A stretch of 64,000 bases of DNA from Shimia sp051201625. GTDB lineage: Bacteria > Pseudomonadota > Alphaproteobacteria > Rhodobacterales > Rhodobacteraceae. The translations under genes and the position numbers were made by a program. The stretch covers positions 2,790,001 through 2,854,000 of the forward strand of contig NZ_CP179203.1 in assembly GCF_051201625.1 (NCBI RefSeq), read 5' to 3'. Below, in pieces: positions 34,598-44,414 of the stretch (position 1 is its first letter; each line of letters begins with the position of its first letter). The notes under the pieces are model-generated. The model did no database searches. It was given only the letters and a program-made list of their open reading frames with translations, and was not told the origin of the DNA.

Positions 34598-35446
34598 ATG
34601 ACCGAGCAAACTCCCGTGACTAAAACCAACGCTGTAAAAGTTCCCACCCTGCCCGACGCGCAAAACGTGACCGAGGTTAAACACTATACAGACCGACTGT
34701 TCTCTTTCAAATGCACGCGGCCTGCCTCCCTGCGTTTCCGCTCAGGTGAATTTGTGATGATCGGCCTGATGGGTGATCCTGATCCAAAAACGAACCGACA
34801 AAAACCACTACTGCGCGCCTATTCAATAGCCTCTCCCTCATGGGACGAAGAGCTCGAATTCTATTCGATTAAAGTACAAGACGGTCCGCTTACATCAAAA
34901 CTACAGCACATAAAATCCGGTGATGAAATTATACTACGCCCAAAACCGGTAGGGACATTAGTGCATGATGCCCTGCTGCCAGGTAAACGAATTTGGTTTT
35001 TTGCAACCGGGCCCGGTTTTGCTCCGTTTGCTTCTCTTTTGCGCGACCCACAGACATACGAAGATTATGAAGAAATCATCATTACACACACGTGTCGTGA
35101 AGTGGGTGAACTTACGTATAGCCGCAACATCATCGCGTCTCTCAAGGACGACGAACTTTTAAACGAAGTGATTGGCGACGGGTTCTGGAAAAAAATAAAA
35201 TATTATCCTACCACAACGCGCGAGACGAGTGTTAAGATGGGCCGTATCACCGACCTGATCAATTCTGGCGCAGCTTATAATGATCTAGGCGTCGCGCCAC
35301 TGAACCCCGACAATGATCGAGCGATGATCTGCGGTAATCTTGCATTCAATCTAGAACTCAAAGACATGCTGGAAGCCGCCGGCTTAGAAGAAGGCGCCAA
35401 CTCAAAGCCTGCACAATACGTGGTCGAAAAAGCGTTTCTTGATTGA
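34598..35446 (+). CDS. fpr: Ferredoxin/flavodoxin-NADP+ reductase
   Basis: 282 residues. FAD motif RAYSIASPSWDEELEFYSIK, NADP part FFATGPGFAPFASLLRD, THTCREVGELTYS and the C-terminal MICGNLAFNLELKDMLEAAG, ending in VVEKAFLD as in bacterial-type FNRs. Moves electrons between NADPH and ferredoxin. Its place after cysIH and the absence of CysJ suggest it feeds the sulfite reductase through ferredoxin, besides oxidative-stress roles. A hairpin terminator follows. Confidence 0.93.
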   Translation: MTEQTPVTKTNAVKVPTLPDAQNVTEVKHYTDRLFSFKCTRPASLRFRSGEFVMIGLMGDPDPKTNRQKPLLRAYSIASPSWDEELEFYSIKVQDGPLTSKLQHIKSGDEIILRPKPVGTLVHDALLPGKRIWFFATGPGFAPFASLLRDPQTYEDYEEIIITHTCREVGELTYSRNIIASLKDDELLNEVIGDGFWKKIKYYPTTTRETSVKMGRITDLINSGAAYNDLGVAPLNPDNDRAMICGNLAFNLELKDMLEAAGLEEGANSKPAQYVVEKAFLD

Positions 35447-35462
35447 AATATCGAGTGTTTAG

Positions 35463-35496
35463 TGCCGTCCACCTAAATACATCCGGACGGCATTAT
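35463..35496 (+). terminator. Putative terminator of fpr
   Basis: TGCCGTCC and GGACGGCA form a perfect 8-bp stem around a 14-base loop, followed by TTATAAAA, 17 bp after the fpr stop. The T-tract is weak, so efficiency is uncertain. Confidence 0.65.
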
Positions 35497-35632
35497 AAAA
35501 CGATTTAACGCCAATAAAGTGACGCTCCAAAACACACATTCGCCAATGCACTTACTTTGATCGACGACCATACATTTCTGGAAAATTGTTAAGGCATTCT
35601 TTGTTTTCGACTACCGCTTTAATCAAATCGCA

Positions 35633-35675
35633 GACAAGGTGAGTCGACCTTGGTGGGGATGCCTACAACCTTGTC
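35633..35675 (+). promoter_or_regulatory. Stem-loop in the infC leader
   Basis: GACAAGGT (35633-35640) and ACCTTGTC (35668-35675) are perfectly complementary. The outer GCAGAC (35630-35635) can instead pair with GTCTGC (35676-35681), so two overlapping folds compete. It lies 125 bp before the ATA start of infC, in a 353-bp stretch (35447-35799) without other genes. It could be a leader control element for infC; no known RNA family was recognised. Confidence 0.4.
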
Positions 35676-35799
35676 GTCTGCCCAAACAGGGAAAAGCTGC
35701 GCAAATTAGCCCATAATCACGCATTTCCGCGGTTGTGTCGGCAAGAAACCACGAATAAATTGGTACTGAACTCTTGTTAACCATTGAAGGAAAAAAACC

Positions 35800-36345
35800 A
35801 TAGCCCGCAGACCTCACAATGCGCCTCCGCAGCGCGATACCGGACCCCGCGTAAACGGACGCATCAACGACACTGAAATCCGCTTGATCGGCGCAGAAGG
35901 CGAAAATGTCGGGGTAGTAAACCCTGATAAAGGCATGCAGCTGGCCGAAGAGGCCGGTCTAGATCTTGTTGAAATCTCGCCAAACGCAACTCCACCAGTT
36001 TGCAAGATCATGGATTACGGAAAGTTCAAATACGAACAGCAAAAACGCGAATCAGAGGCGCGGAAAAAGCAAAAGACAATCGAAGTCAAAGAGGTGAAGT
36101 TCCGCCCAAATACGGACACGCATGACTATGAAGTCAAAATGCGCAACGTTTACAAGTTTCTTGAAAATGGTGACAAGGTAAAGATTACTCTGCGGTTCAG
36201 AGGCCGTGAGATGGCACATCTAAATCTTGGACGTGAATTGCTTGAGCGTGTTGCCGAAGACGTTACGGCTATGGCTAAGATCGAGAACATGCCAAAAATG
36301 GAAGGGCGACAAATGATTATGATGATTGGCCCTCTACCAAAATAA
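35800..36345 (+). CDS. infC: Translation initiation factor IF-3 (non-canonical ATA start)
   Basis: 181 residues. IF-3 binds the 30S subunit and polices start-codon choice. The frame reads upstream of any ATG or GTG as ATA GCC CGC AGA, giving (M)ARRPHNAPPQRDTGPRVNGR, the N terminus typical of Rhodobacterales IF-3. A GAAGGA ribosome site ends 8 bases before ATA 35800. Rare starts (AUU in E. coli) let IF-3 repress its own synthesis, so this fits autoregulation. N domain includes EAGLDLVEISPNATPPVCKI; the C domain has VKFRPNTDTHDYEVKMRNV. A strong terminator follows. Confidence 0.94.
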   Translation: MARRPHNAPPQRDTGPRVNGRINDTEIRLIGAEGENVGVVNPDKGMQLAEEAGLDLVEISPNATPPVCKIMDYGKFKYEQQKRESEARKKQKTIEVKEVKFRPNTDTHDYEVKMRNVYKFLENGDKVKITLRFRGREMAHLNLGRELLERVAEDVTAMAKIENMPKMEGRQMIMMIGPLPK

Positions 36346-36355
36346 CCTAGATTTT

Positions 36356-36386
36356 AGCCCCCACTTTCAAAGTGGGGGCTTTAAAA
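36356..36386 (+). terminator. Rho-independent terminator of infC
   Basis: AGCCCCCACTT and AAGTGGGGGCT form a perfect 11-bp, GC-rich stem with a 3-base loop, 10 bp after the infC stop, followed by TTAAAAATAT. Clear by structure and place. Confidence 0.9.
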
Positions 36387-36803
36387 ATATGACAGCGTCC
36401 ATGTGGGATGAACGGTTTTTTATGACCAAAAACTGAACTTCTGCCTCCCAACCAACGCTGTTTTTACTTAACTCGAGAACTATTTTGGATCGAATATCGC
36501 TGCGCTCGCCATTGCAGACGTTAGAGGTTGCAATCAAGCGTTTTAGCCGCGAATGGTATGAAATTTGCTACCAATGAAATTGCACCTAAATATATCCAAA
36601 GGTCATGTGAAGTATCGCACTTGACGATCGTCTTTTCTTAAAATCCTCCACCCAAGCACCATCCCACGTACAGCGTTTTGAGATTGGGAAATTGACAAGT
36701 GTTTACAGAACGACCGCAAAGTTCAAGAAAGTAGGCCTCACTCGGGCATTCCGGCATTGATAGAATTCAAGCAAAAAAACAAAGACACCTCACTTCACGA
36801 CAA
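36387..36803. other. Non-coding gap of about 420 bp between infC and the cox operon end
   Basis: Lies between two terminators of convergent units. I see no supported coding frame, tRNA or repeat in it. Confidence 0.45.
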
Positions 36804-36831
36804 AGGGCGCCTGCGCGTGAGCAGACGCCCT
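36804..36831 (-). terminator. Putative terminator of the cox operon
   Basis: On the minus strand AGGGCGTCTG pairs with CAGGCGCCCT (one G-T pair), followed by TTTG, 23 bp after the coxM stop. The fold is better on the minus strand than on the plus strand, which fits termination of coxS-L-M. Confidence 0.7.
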
Positions 36832-36853
36832 GTATTTTAGCTGTAGCGTTCCA

Positions 36854-37630
36854 CTAGCCGCAGGCAGCAACCGCTCGTTTGGTCATCACTGCTACCAAAT
36901 GAGCTCGATACGCAGACGTTCCATGAAGATCGGCAATCATACCGTCCGCGTTTGGTGCGACTGGCACAGCGTCAGAAGAGAAATTAGCAGACAATGCATC
37001 TTCCGCTGCACTCCACCGAAATACACCATCCTCAGACGCTCCAGTCACAGCGACACGAACCCCGTCCGAAAACTTTGCAACGAAAACACCGACTAGGGCA
37101 AATCTCGATGCAGGCTGTTCGAACTTTTGGTAGTTAGCACTTTCGGGAATTGTGCAACGTACCGACGTAATAATCTCCCCTTCATCAAGCGCCGTCGTGA
37201 ACATTCCCTGAAAGAAGTCATCAGCCGCAACCTCACGAACGTTGGTAAAGATGGTCGCTCCAAGCGCCAGCATTGCTGCCGGATAACAAGCTGATGGATC
37301 GTTATTGGCCAGCGAACCCCCGATCGTTCCACGATTTCGCACCGCGGGATCACCGATTTTAGCTGCCAGTGCAGCAACCGGGGCACAAGCGTCTGCTGCT
37401 ACCTCTGCGTGGGTAGCGCCCCCACCTATTGTCAGCACACCGTCAGCAATACTCACCCCTTTCATCTCGGTGATACCAGACAGACTGACTAGTTTCGTCG
37501 GACTAGCTAATCGCTGTTTCAAAGTTGGAATTAGCGTTTGTCCACCAGCCAGCGCTTGAACATCTTCATCCGCCAGTGCGGCGACGGCTTCCGCAACCGA
37601 GGAGGGCATTTCTAAATCGAAGTTATACAT
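36854..37630 (-). CDS. coxM: Molybdenum hydroxylase FAD subunit (CoxM type)
   Basis: 258 residues. FAD-binding subunit of the xanthine oxidase family: ALAGGQTLIPTLKQRLASPT binds FAD, and GGGATHAEVAAD plus RNRGTIGGSLANNDPSACYP form the second FAD motif. It passes electrons from CoxS to the respiratory chain or another acceptor. Third gene in the order coxS-coxL-coxM, 12 bp after coxL; this order is typical of form II clusters. Confidence 0.93.
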   Translation of the reverse strand: MYNFDLEMPSSVAEAVAALADEDVQALAGGQTLIPTLKQRLASPTKLVSLSGITEMKGVSIADGVLTIGGGATHAEVAADACAPVAALAAKIGDPAVRNRGTIGGSLANNDPSACYPAAMLALGATIFTNVREVAADDFFQGMFTTALDEGEIITSVRCTIPESANYQKFEQPASRFALVGVFVAKFSDGVRVAVTGASEDGVFRWSAAEDALSANFSSDAVPVAPNADGMIADLHGTSAYRAHLVAVMTKRAVAACG

Positions 37631-37642
37631 GGTTCGTCCTCC

Positions 37643-40009
37643 TTAACTATTCATCGCTGCCCAGACACGCGACGGTGTCAGTGGCATATCAATATGGGTA
37701 ACGTCATTCTTACCATTGCGCTGCAAAGCGTCGACCACAGCATTTACAACAGCTGGTGGAGAGCCGATCGCACCCGCTTCGCCACAGCCTTTCACGCCTA
37801 ACGGGTTGTGCGTACATGGCGTTTGACTGGAATGGTCAACGTCAAAATTCGGCAGGTCACTGGCACGCGGCATGGCATAGTCCATGTAGCTGCCAGATAG
37901 GAGCTGACCGTTTTCATCGTAAACGCAGTTTTCCATCAAAGCCTGCCCAATTCCCTGGGCCAATCCACCATGGACCTGACCTTCAACAATCATTGGATTG
38001 ATCACGTTTCCGAAGTCATCCGCTGCCGTGAAACGCTCGATGCTGACTTGGCCAGTGTCCGGGTCCACCTCAACTTCGCAGATATACGCCCCTGCAGGGT
38101 AGGTGAAATTCGCCGGATCATAAAACGCAGTTTCCTCTAGCCCTGGTTCGATGTCTTCCAATGGATAATTATGCGGCACATAGGCTGCAAGGCAAACCGA
38201 GCCCCAATCAATGGACTTGTCTGTACCCGCCACCGTGAAATTACCATCCTTAAGCTCTATGTCGCTGTCAGCAGACTCCAAAAGGTGGGCAGCAATTTTT
38301 TTAGCTTTGTTAATAATTTTCTCGGTCGCTCGCACCATAGCGGAGCCTCCAACCGCGATGGAACGGGAGCCGTATGTACCCATGCCCATCGGAGCAGTAG
38401 CGGTGTCGCCATGCACAATTTCGACCATGCTTTCGTCCAACCCAGTCATCTCTGCGATCACTTGAGGGAAGGCCGTTTCATGGCCCTGTCCATGGCTGTG
38501 GCTACCGGTCATAACGACAAGACCGCCGGTAGCGTTAACCCGTACCGTCGCACTTTCATAAAGCCCCGCGCGCGCGCCGAGCTGCCCAACTAAGTTTGAC
38601 GGCGCAATCCCGCAAGCTTCAATGTAGCTATTGATTCCAATTCCACGCCACTTACCCTTGGCTTTGCTGGCCGCTTCCCGAGTAGCGAAGCCGTCACGGT
38701 CCGCAATTAACAGAGCCTTGTCCATCGTCGCGTTGTAATCGCCAGTATCATAAACCACTGCCACCGGGGTCTCATAAGGAAACTCAGTAACGAAGTTCTT
38801 TTGCCGCAGTTCAACCGGGTCCATGCCCATCTCACGCGCCGCTTTATCGATTACTCTTTCAAGCTGATAAGTCGCCTCCGGACGCCCCGCGCCTCTGTAA
38901 GCATCTACTGGAACAGTATTGGTAAATACCGCCTTCACATTCACGTATATCAGCGGCGTTTTATAATTGCCTGCCATTAACGTGCCATGCAGCCATGTCG
39001 GCACAGCCGGGGCAAACGTACTAAGATATGCGCCCATGTTGGCATGGGTATCGGTGCGAACAGCTAAAAAGTTTCCCTCAGCGTCCATCGCCAACTCGAT
39101 CTTCGTAACGTGATCGCGACCGTGTGCGTCGGACATGAAAGCCTCAGACCGGCTAGAAGTCCACTTGACCGGGCGCTTGATTGCTTTGGCCGCAAATGTG
39201 CAAAAGGCTTCCTCGGCATAATGGAAGATTTTCGTTCCAAAACCTCCACCCACATCTGGTGCCACGACCCGCAGTTTATGCTCGGGGATACCCAAAACAA
39301 ATGCGCCCATCAAAAGTCGTATGACGTGTGGGTTTTGGCTTGTTGTGTATAGTGTGGAGTCCCCAGAGTGAGCAGCATAATCTCCAATTGCGACGCGCGG
39401 CTCCATTGGATTGGCCACGAGACGCTGATTCACAAGCTCCAGTGTAGTGACGCGATGTGCTCCGGCGATAGCCTCCTCAACGGCGGCCTTGTTTTCTTCG
39501 ACAAAGCCCCAATCATAACACAGGTTTGATGTCAGATCATCGTGCACCTTTACGGCGTTGTCTGCCAGCGCCGCCTTCATATCCACAACCGCCGGCAATT
39601 CCTCAATGTCGGTTTTGATTGCTTCGGCAGCGTCACGTGCTTGGCTTTCGCTCTCAGCTACAACGGCAGCAATCGGATCACCTACGTGGCGCACTTTGCC
39701 TTGGGCAAGCACGGGGTGTGCTGGCTCTTGCTGAGGGTTACCGTGACGATCAGTAATGCCCCAACCGCAGGGCAACCCACCAACGCCCTCGAAGTCGGCA
39801 CCGGTGAATATCCGTACAACTCCCGGCATTGCCGCCGCATCGCTGGTATCGATACTGTTGATCCGCCCATGGGCAACGTCCGAACGCAGGAACGCTACGA
39901 AGGCCTGACCATTTACGTTAATATCGTCGGTGTAGTTTCCAGCACCTGTTAAAAACCTTACGTCTTCGCGCCGCTTTGGGCTGGCGCCAATGCCATGATC
40001 TTTCGGCAT
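37643..40009 (-). CDS. coxL: Molybdenum hydroxylase large subunit, form II CoxL-like (AYRGAGR)
   Basis: 788 residues, typical for CoxL. The active-site loop reads AYRGAGR (370-376), the form II signature; form I enzymes have AYxCSFR with a Cys that binds copper. Other Mo-pterin motifs are GVKGCGEAGAIGSPPA with the catalytic Glu, and DVGGGFGTK. Form II enzymes have been called putative CO dehydrogenases, but CO oxidation by them is disputed, so the substrate (CO, or an aldehyde/purine-like organic) is open. The centre of a minus-strand cluster with maturation genes coxI, coxE and coxD. Confidence 0.93.
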   Translation of the reverse strand: MPKDHGIGASPKRREDVRFLTGAGNYTDDINVNGQAFVAFLRSDVAHGRINSIDTSDAAAMPGVVRIFTGADFEGVGGLPCGWGITDRHGNPQQEPAHPVLAQGKVRHVGDPIAAVVAESESQARDAAEAIKTDIEELPAVVDMKAALADNAVKVHDDLTSNLCYDWGFVEENKAAVEEAIAGAHRVTTLELVNQRLVANPMEPRVAIGDYAAHSGDSTLYTTSQNPHVIRLLMGAFVLGIPEHKLRVVAPDVGGGFGTKIFHYAEEAFCTFAAKAIKRPVKWTSSRSEAFMSDAHGRDHVTKIELAMDAEGNFLAVRTDTHANMGAYLSTFAPAVPTWLHGTLMAGNYKTPLIYVNVKAVFTNTVPVDAYRGAGRPEATYQLERVIDKAAREMGMDPVELRQKNFVTEFPYETPVAVVYDTGDYNATMDKALLIADRDGFATREAASKAKGKWRGIGINSYIEACGIAPSNLVGQLGARAGLYESATVRVNATGGLVVMTGSHSHGQGHETAFPQVIAEMTGLDESMVEIVHGDTATAPMGMGTYGSRSIAVGGSAMVRATEKIINKAKKIAAHLLESADSDIELKDGNFTVAGTDKSIDWGSVCLAAYVPHNYPLEDIEPGLEETAFYDPANFTYPAGAYICEVEVDPDTGQVSIERFTAADDFGNVINPMIVEGQVHGGLAQGIGQALMENCVYDENGQLLSGSYMDYAMPRASDLPNFDVDHSSQTPCTHNPLGVKGCGEAGAIGSPPAVVNAVVDALQRNGKNDVTHIDMPLTPSRVWAAMNS

Positions 40010-40109
40010 GTTCTTCCTCCTCTGGGGTGATTGTCACGCGCGAAGGACGCTGCTTGAATGCGAGCTATCCAGCGTAACACATCAACCTCACCAAATAAAT
40101 TGCTCTATT

Positions 40110-40595
<486 letters not shown>

Positions 40596-40724
40596 TGGCT
40601 CCTCCCAAATTGGATTTCTTTTTTTATTTGCTAAACGAGTTTAAACAGCGACTTCTCCAATTGAGAAGTAACTTTTTCGCCTGATAGCTGAAATTTGCCT
40701 AGACATTGGTCGTAATAGACCGAT

Positions 40725-41720
40725 TCAGCGCCGTCTTTCACGTGGCATCGGCCGAGTTGGAATTTCTTTGAGCAACCCTCCCACTCCCATCTTGGCAATG
40801 TCTTCATGGCTGACGTCAATGCCGCAGGCGATACGCGCTAAAATCCAGTCGGCACCGTTTAGGGCTGGAGATTTGGCACAACCGGGAAGCCCTATCACTG
40901 GCTTGCCCGATAGATGCCCAAGGAATAACAGATTTCCTGGATCTACCGGCATACCAAAACGCTCTACATGACCACCGGCGCATCGTAATGCTTCAGGCGC
41001 AACATCGTAAAGATCTGAAGTTGCCGATCCAGTCAAAATTAAAACAAGCTCGCCCGTAGACTTGGCAATTGCACGTGCCAACGCGTCAGTCTGATGTGCG
41101 ACAATTTGTGTTTCAACTAATAGCATACCCAAGGCCTCGACACGTGCTGCCACAGCTCTCTGCCCTTTATCCCCCGGACCGCCCGGTATGTCAGTGATTA
41201 TGAGAGACGCCGTTCTCAGCACAACAGGCGCCAACCAGATGGCGGCCTCTGATGCTTTGGCGGCTGCGACGACATCGGTCCGAGTGACTCCATAGGAAAT
41301 GATTTTGACCGTACCAACCATCTGCCCCGCACCAACTTGTTGAAACGGTGGCACGGTCGCAAGTGTGATCATCGCATTCACTGCATTCAAAGCTATCAAC
41401 GCATCAACATCCATCACGGCTACGCCAGGACGGTTTGCGACAAGGTTGACCCGACCGGTAAAAGGCGCTGTTAGTTCAAGATGGGATTTTTTGGGATCCG
41501 GCACCAACGCTTCAGCTAAAACCATCGCTGCTTTGTTTTCGTCAAGGTCTCCACATTCAAGCCGAGCAACGGTCACCTCTTTCAAGCCAGCTCCCAAAAG
41601 CCCATCAATCTCGTTTTGCGAAAGAAACAATCCTTTTCGCAGCCTGCGTGCTCCAACTTGTACCGAATGCGCAAGAATTCCTCCCAACGCATCATGAACT
41701 GCGACAATACCAAATTTCAT
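40725..41720 (-). CDS. Molybdopterin-binding (MoCF/MoeA-like) protein of the cox cluster
   Basis: 331 residues. The C-terminal part has MoCF/MogA-type features (LVLILTGSATSDLYDVAPEA, then GLPGCAKSPALNGADWIL). The N-terminal part (KFGIVAVHDALGGILAHSVQ) matches proteins tied to Mo-hydroxylase cofactor loading. Related proteins in many alphaproteobacteria are fused to a MobA-like nucleotidyltransferase that makes the cytosine dinucleotide cofactor; that domain is absent here, and the frame ends in a basic tail. It may bind or deliver the cofactor, with cytidylyl transfer by another protein. Overlaps coxI by 4 bp. Confidence 0.8.
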   Translation of the reverse strand: MKFGIVAVHDALGGILAHSVQVGARRLRKGLFLSQNEIDGLLGAGLKEVTVARLECGDLDENKAAMVLAEALVPDPKKSHLELTAPFTGRVNLVANRPGVAVMDVDALIALNAVNAMITLATVPPFQQVGAGQMVGTVKIISYGVTRTDVVAAAKASEAAIWLAPVVLRTASLIITDIPGGPGDKGQRAVAARVEALGMLLVETQIVAHQTDALARAIAKSTGELVLILTGSATSDLYDVAPEALRCAGGHVERFGMPVDPGNLLFLGHLSGKPVIGLPGCAKSPALNGADWILARIACGIDVSHEDIAKMGVGGLLKEIPTRPMPRERRR

Positions 41721-42685
41721 GAACGGACCCGCAAGACCTGAATCATCTCAGCTATAATCGACGTTGCAATTTCCGAGGGCCCTGCTGCGCCAATGTCCAA
41801 CCCTACAGGTCCATGAATTCGGCCTATCACCTCTTCCGAAAAACCAGCCTTCAGTAAGCGCTCTCTTCGCCCTGCATGAGTGCGTTTGGAACCAAGTGCC
41901 CCGATATAGAAAACATCAGATTTCAAAGCGACATGCAACGCCGGGTCATCAAGCTTAGGATCATGTGTCAACAACACCAGCGCAGTTCTCTCATCCATTC
42001 CAATCTCTTCTAGGGCCTCATCTGGCCATTCCTCTATGATCGTTTCGCCGGGAAACCTTTCTTGCGATCCGAAAGCACTTCGGGGATCCACAAGAATTGG
42101 ATCAAAGCCATTGATCCGCGCGAGGGGTACCAGCGCCTGCGCAATGTGTACGGCACCAACGATTACAACTCGCAGAGGTGGATTATGAATTGCAACGAAG
42201 CGGCCGTCATCTTCAATACCAGATCTGTCCATGCGAAACCTGTCACGAAACCCATCATCAAAAAGCCGGCCACCCCCTATTTTTGGGTCGCAAACGTAAG
42301 CAACTGCCCGGCGCCCCGCCCGCGCATCGACCAAAGCTTGTAAGACCGTCTGATCAAGAACTGTACCAATCGGCTCCACCAGCACGCGAATTGTTCCACC
42401 ACAAGCGAGCCCAACCGCGAACGCATCACCATCACTGACACCAAATTCTAAAAGGCTGCCCTCGCCATTTTCCAAGGACTCTAATGCCTCAACCATTACC
42501 GCGCCTTCGACACAACCACCTGACACCGATCCTTCGATCTGTCCATCGCCCGAAACCACCATCTGCGCACCAACGCGTCGTGGGGCGGACCCCCACGTTT
42601 CCACTACAGTGGCTAGGGCGGCTCCACGCTCGGCCTTGTGCCAGCTCAGCGCCAATTCGGGTGCACCTTCTAAGATGTCGGCCAT
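41717..42685 (-). CDS. XdhC/CoxI-family maturation factor
   Basis: 322 residues from ATG 42685, chosen for an AAGGAG site five bases upstream; a GTG two codons earlier is also open. The N-terminal XdhC/CoxI domain (ALATVVETWGSAPRRVGAQM, VSGGCVEGAV, GLACGGTIRVLVEP) and C-terminal Rossmann domain (RVVIVGAVHIAQALVPLAR, FYIGALGSKRTHAGRRERLL) are intact. XdhC binds the Mo cofactor, promotes its sulfuration and hands it to the hydroxylase. Coupled to the MoCF-type gene by a 4-bp overlap. Confidence 0.92.
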   Translation of the reverse strand: MADILEGAPELALSWHKAERGAALATVVETWGSAPRRVGAQMVVSGDGQIEGSVSGGCVEGAVMVEALESLENGEGSLLEFGVSDGDAFAVGLACGGTIRVLVEPIGTVLDQTVLQALVDARAGRRAVAYVCDPKIGGGRLFDDGFRDRFRMDRSGIEDDGRFVAIHNPPLRVVIVGAVHIAQALVPLARINGFDPILVDPRSAFGSQERFPGETIIEEWPDEALEEIGMDERTALVLLTHDPKLDDPALHVALKSDVFYIGALGSKRTHAGRRERLLKAGFSEEVIGRIHGPVGLDIGAAGPSEIATSIIAEMIQVLRVRS

Positions 42686-42816
42686 GACCACTCCTTGCTA
42701 ATATGCATTAGGAAAGATGGGGGATTGATCTTCAAAGAACAAGACGCCACGGACTGTTCCTTTCATATCTGAAAGTTAATATGGGCATCGGTGGAACCTT
42801 GCCACTGAAGATGTCG

Positions 42817-44070
42817 CTACTCGCCAAGGGCCGCCATCAAGCGGTGCTTCTCTCCTACGTCATCCGGGCGGGAGATTTCTTTTGCCAACTGTTCAAGAGT
42901 TGCGATCGAATGTCCTGCCCGAAAACTGTCAACTTCAGGCAACATAGTGCGGATGCCCTGTGCCTTGGGAAGGAAACCATCCCAGCGCAATAGTGGATTT
43001 AACCAGATTAGCCGCCGGGAGGACAAATGCAGACGTCGCATCGCTTGCCCAAGCTGCGAGGGTTCACCTCTATCCAGACCATCAGTAATCAACAATACAA
43101 CTGCCCCTTGCCCCATCACCCTGCGTGACCAATCTCTGTTGAATGCGTGCAGGCAATCCCCAATACGGGTGCCACCTTCCCAATCTTGAGCCTCCGAACC
43201 CGCTGCAGCAAGCGCAGCGTCTACATCACGCGTCGCTATGTGGCGAGAGATATTGGTCAGCTGGGTGCCGAAGGTAAACCCGTATACCTTTGCCCAGCCA
43301 GCGCCTTTTTGGTTGGCGACGGCATGGAGAAAATGCAAAACCATCCGAGAGTAATGGCTCATTGACCCAGAAATATCGCAGAGAATTATCAAGTTTGGCC
43401 ATCGAATGCGCGGGCTTTTCCGCGCTAATTTCTGCAGATCACCTCCCTGACGCATTGCTTGTCTCATCGTGCGCCGCCAATCCGCATGCCGCCCCATGGC
43501 ATCCATTTTACTGCGTCGCGACAAAATGGGCTGAACAGGCAGCTTCAGGCGCGCCAACATGCGCTTTGCCGCTGCCACTTCCTCTGTGTTCATTTGTTCA
43601 AAATCCAAAGTCCTCAACCGCTCCTCAGTCGATGTTGTCAGTGAGCTATCGATTTCAATTTCAGAGCCCTCCTGTTCTGGAACGTCCGGTATTTCCCGCT
43701 GAACACCGTCGAGTAGAGCTTCAGCCGCACGTTTCGCGCCCGCATTGGCGGCCCGCTCCTCCTGAACCCCGCCCACGGCTGGCATAAGCATCGCCATCAT
43801 GTGTTCAAGAAATTTGGGATCACGCCAATAGAGCCTAAATATCTGCGCAAAAACTGCCCTATGCTCGGGACGAGAAACAAAACAGGCATGCAAGGTCCAA
43901 AAGAAATCCTCGCGCTTTGAAAAACCAGCAACCCGAACAGCTTCAATTGCCGCAATCACTCGCCCCGATCCAATTGGCAAACCCGCCTTGCGCAACGCGC
44001 GTGCAAACCAAGTTATGTTGTGGGTTAGTTTTGGAAATTCCGGAATTTCGAGAGTTTGAAATTCAACCAT
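42817..44070 (-). CDS. coxE: CoxE, VWA-domain protein of Mo hydroxylase maturation
   Basis: 417 residues. The C-terminal VWA domain has the MIDAS motif DISGSMSHYSR with the conserved Thr/Asp later (GGTRIGDCLHAF and VLLITDGLDRGE). The N-terminal half is the charged helical CoxE region. With the AAA+ ATPase CoxD it acts as a chaperone pair to complete the active site of CoxL-type enzymes. ATG 44070 follows GAGAGGG. 345 bp separate it from coxD, which is unusual for this pair. Confidence 0.92.
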   Translation of the reverse strand: MVEFQTLEIPEFPKLTHNITWFARALRKAGLPIGSGRVIAAIEAVRVAGFSKREDFFWTLHACFVSRPEHRAVFAQIFRLYWRDPKFLEHMMAMLMPAVGGVQEERAANAGAKRAAEALLDGVQREIPDVPEQEGSEIEIDSSLTTSTEERLRTLDFEQMNTEEVAAAKRMLARLKLPVQPILSRRSKMDAMGRHADWRRTMRQAMRQGGDLQKLARKSPRIRWPNLIILCDISGSMSHYSRMVLHFLHAVANQKGAGWAKVYGFTFGTQLTNISRHIATRDVDAALAAAGSEAQDWEGGTRIGDCLHAFNRDWSRRVMGQGAVVLLITDGLDRGEPSQLGQAMRRLHLSSRRLIWLNPLLRWDGFLPKAQGIRTMLPEVDSFRAGHSIATLEQLAKEISRPDDVGEKHRLMAALGE

Positions 44071-44414
44071 GTACCCAACCCTCTCCGCGAAAACAGAAAA
44101 TTTTTCCCGTTTTAACGCTTACTGACATAACCTTGATGTATGCCGCCCACGCCGGTTCGACAACTAAACGCACAACTCCCAAAATCGATTTCAGCACAGA
44201 TTTGGCATTCATACGGCCCTCTCGCACAAGCCGCCGCGCGTCGAACCAAAAACGACATTCTGCGGTGTTTGGCATTCAGAGTATAAATCAACGTGGTTGA
44301 GCGGGTGATATTGATCCAGCCAATTGTCTGGCGGGCGCGGCAAAACCACTCCTGAAATTGGGTATGCTTTGGCGACGTCTTGCCTCCAGCGATACAAAAT
44401 CATGTGGCGCAACA
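44071..44414 (-). other. Gap between coxD and coxE with two short unassigned frames
   Basis: Two short minus-strand frames cover the 344 bp that separate coxD and coxE. One (44209-44418, 69 codons, GTG start) overlaps the coxD stop; the other (44063-44275, 70 codons) overlaps the coxE start by 8 bp. Neither resembles a family I know. They are in different frames, so they could be small coupled genes, or the remains of one broken gene. The continuous operon setting is the only support. Confidence 0.3.

Noticed and set aside
35630..35681. infC leader hairpin as SRP RNA or tmRNA
   Set aside because: The conserved SRP tetraloop/symmetric loop and tmRNA alanine acceptor features are absent.
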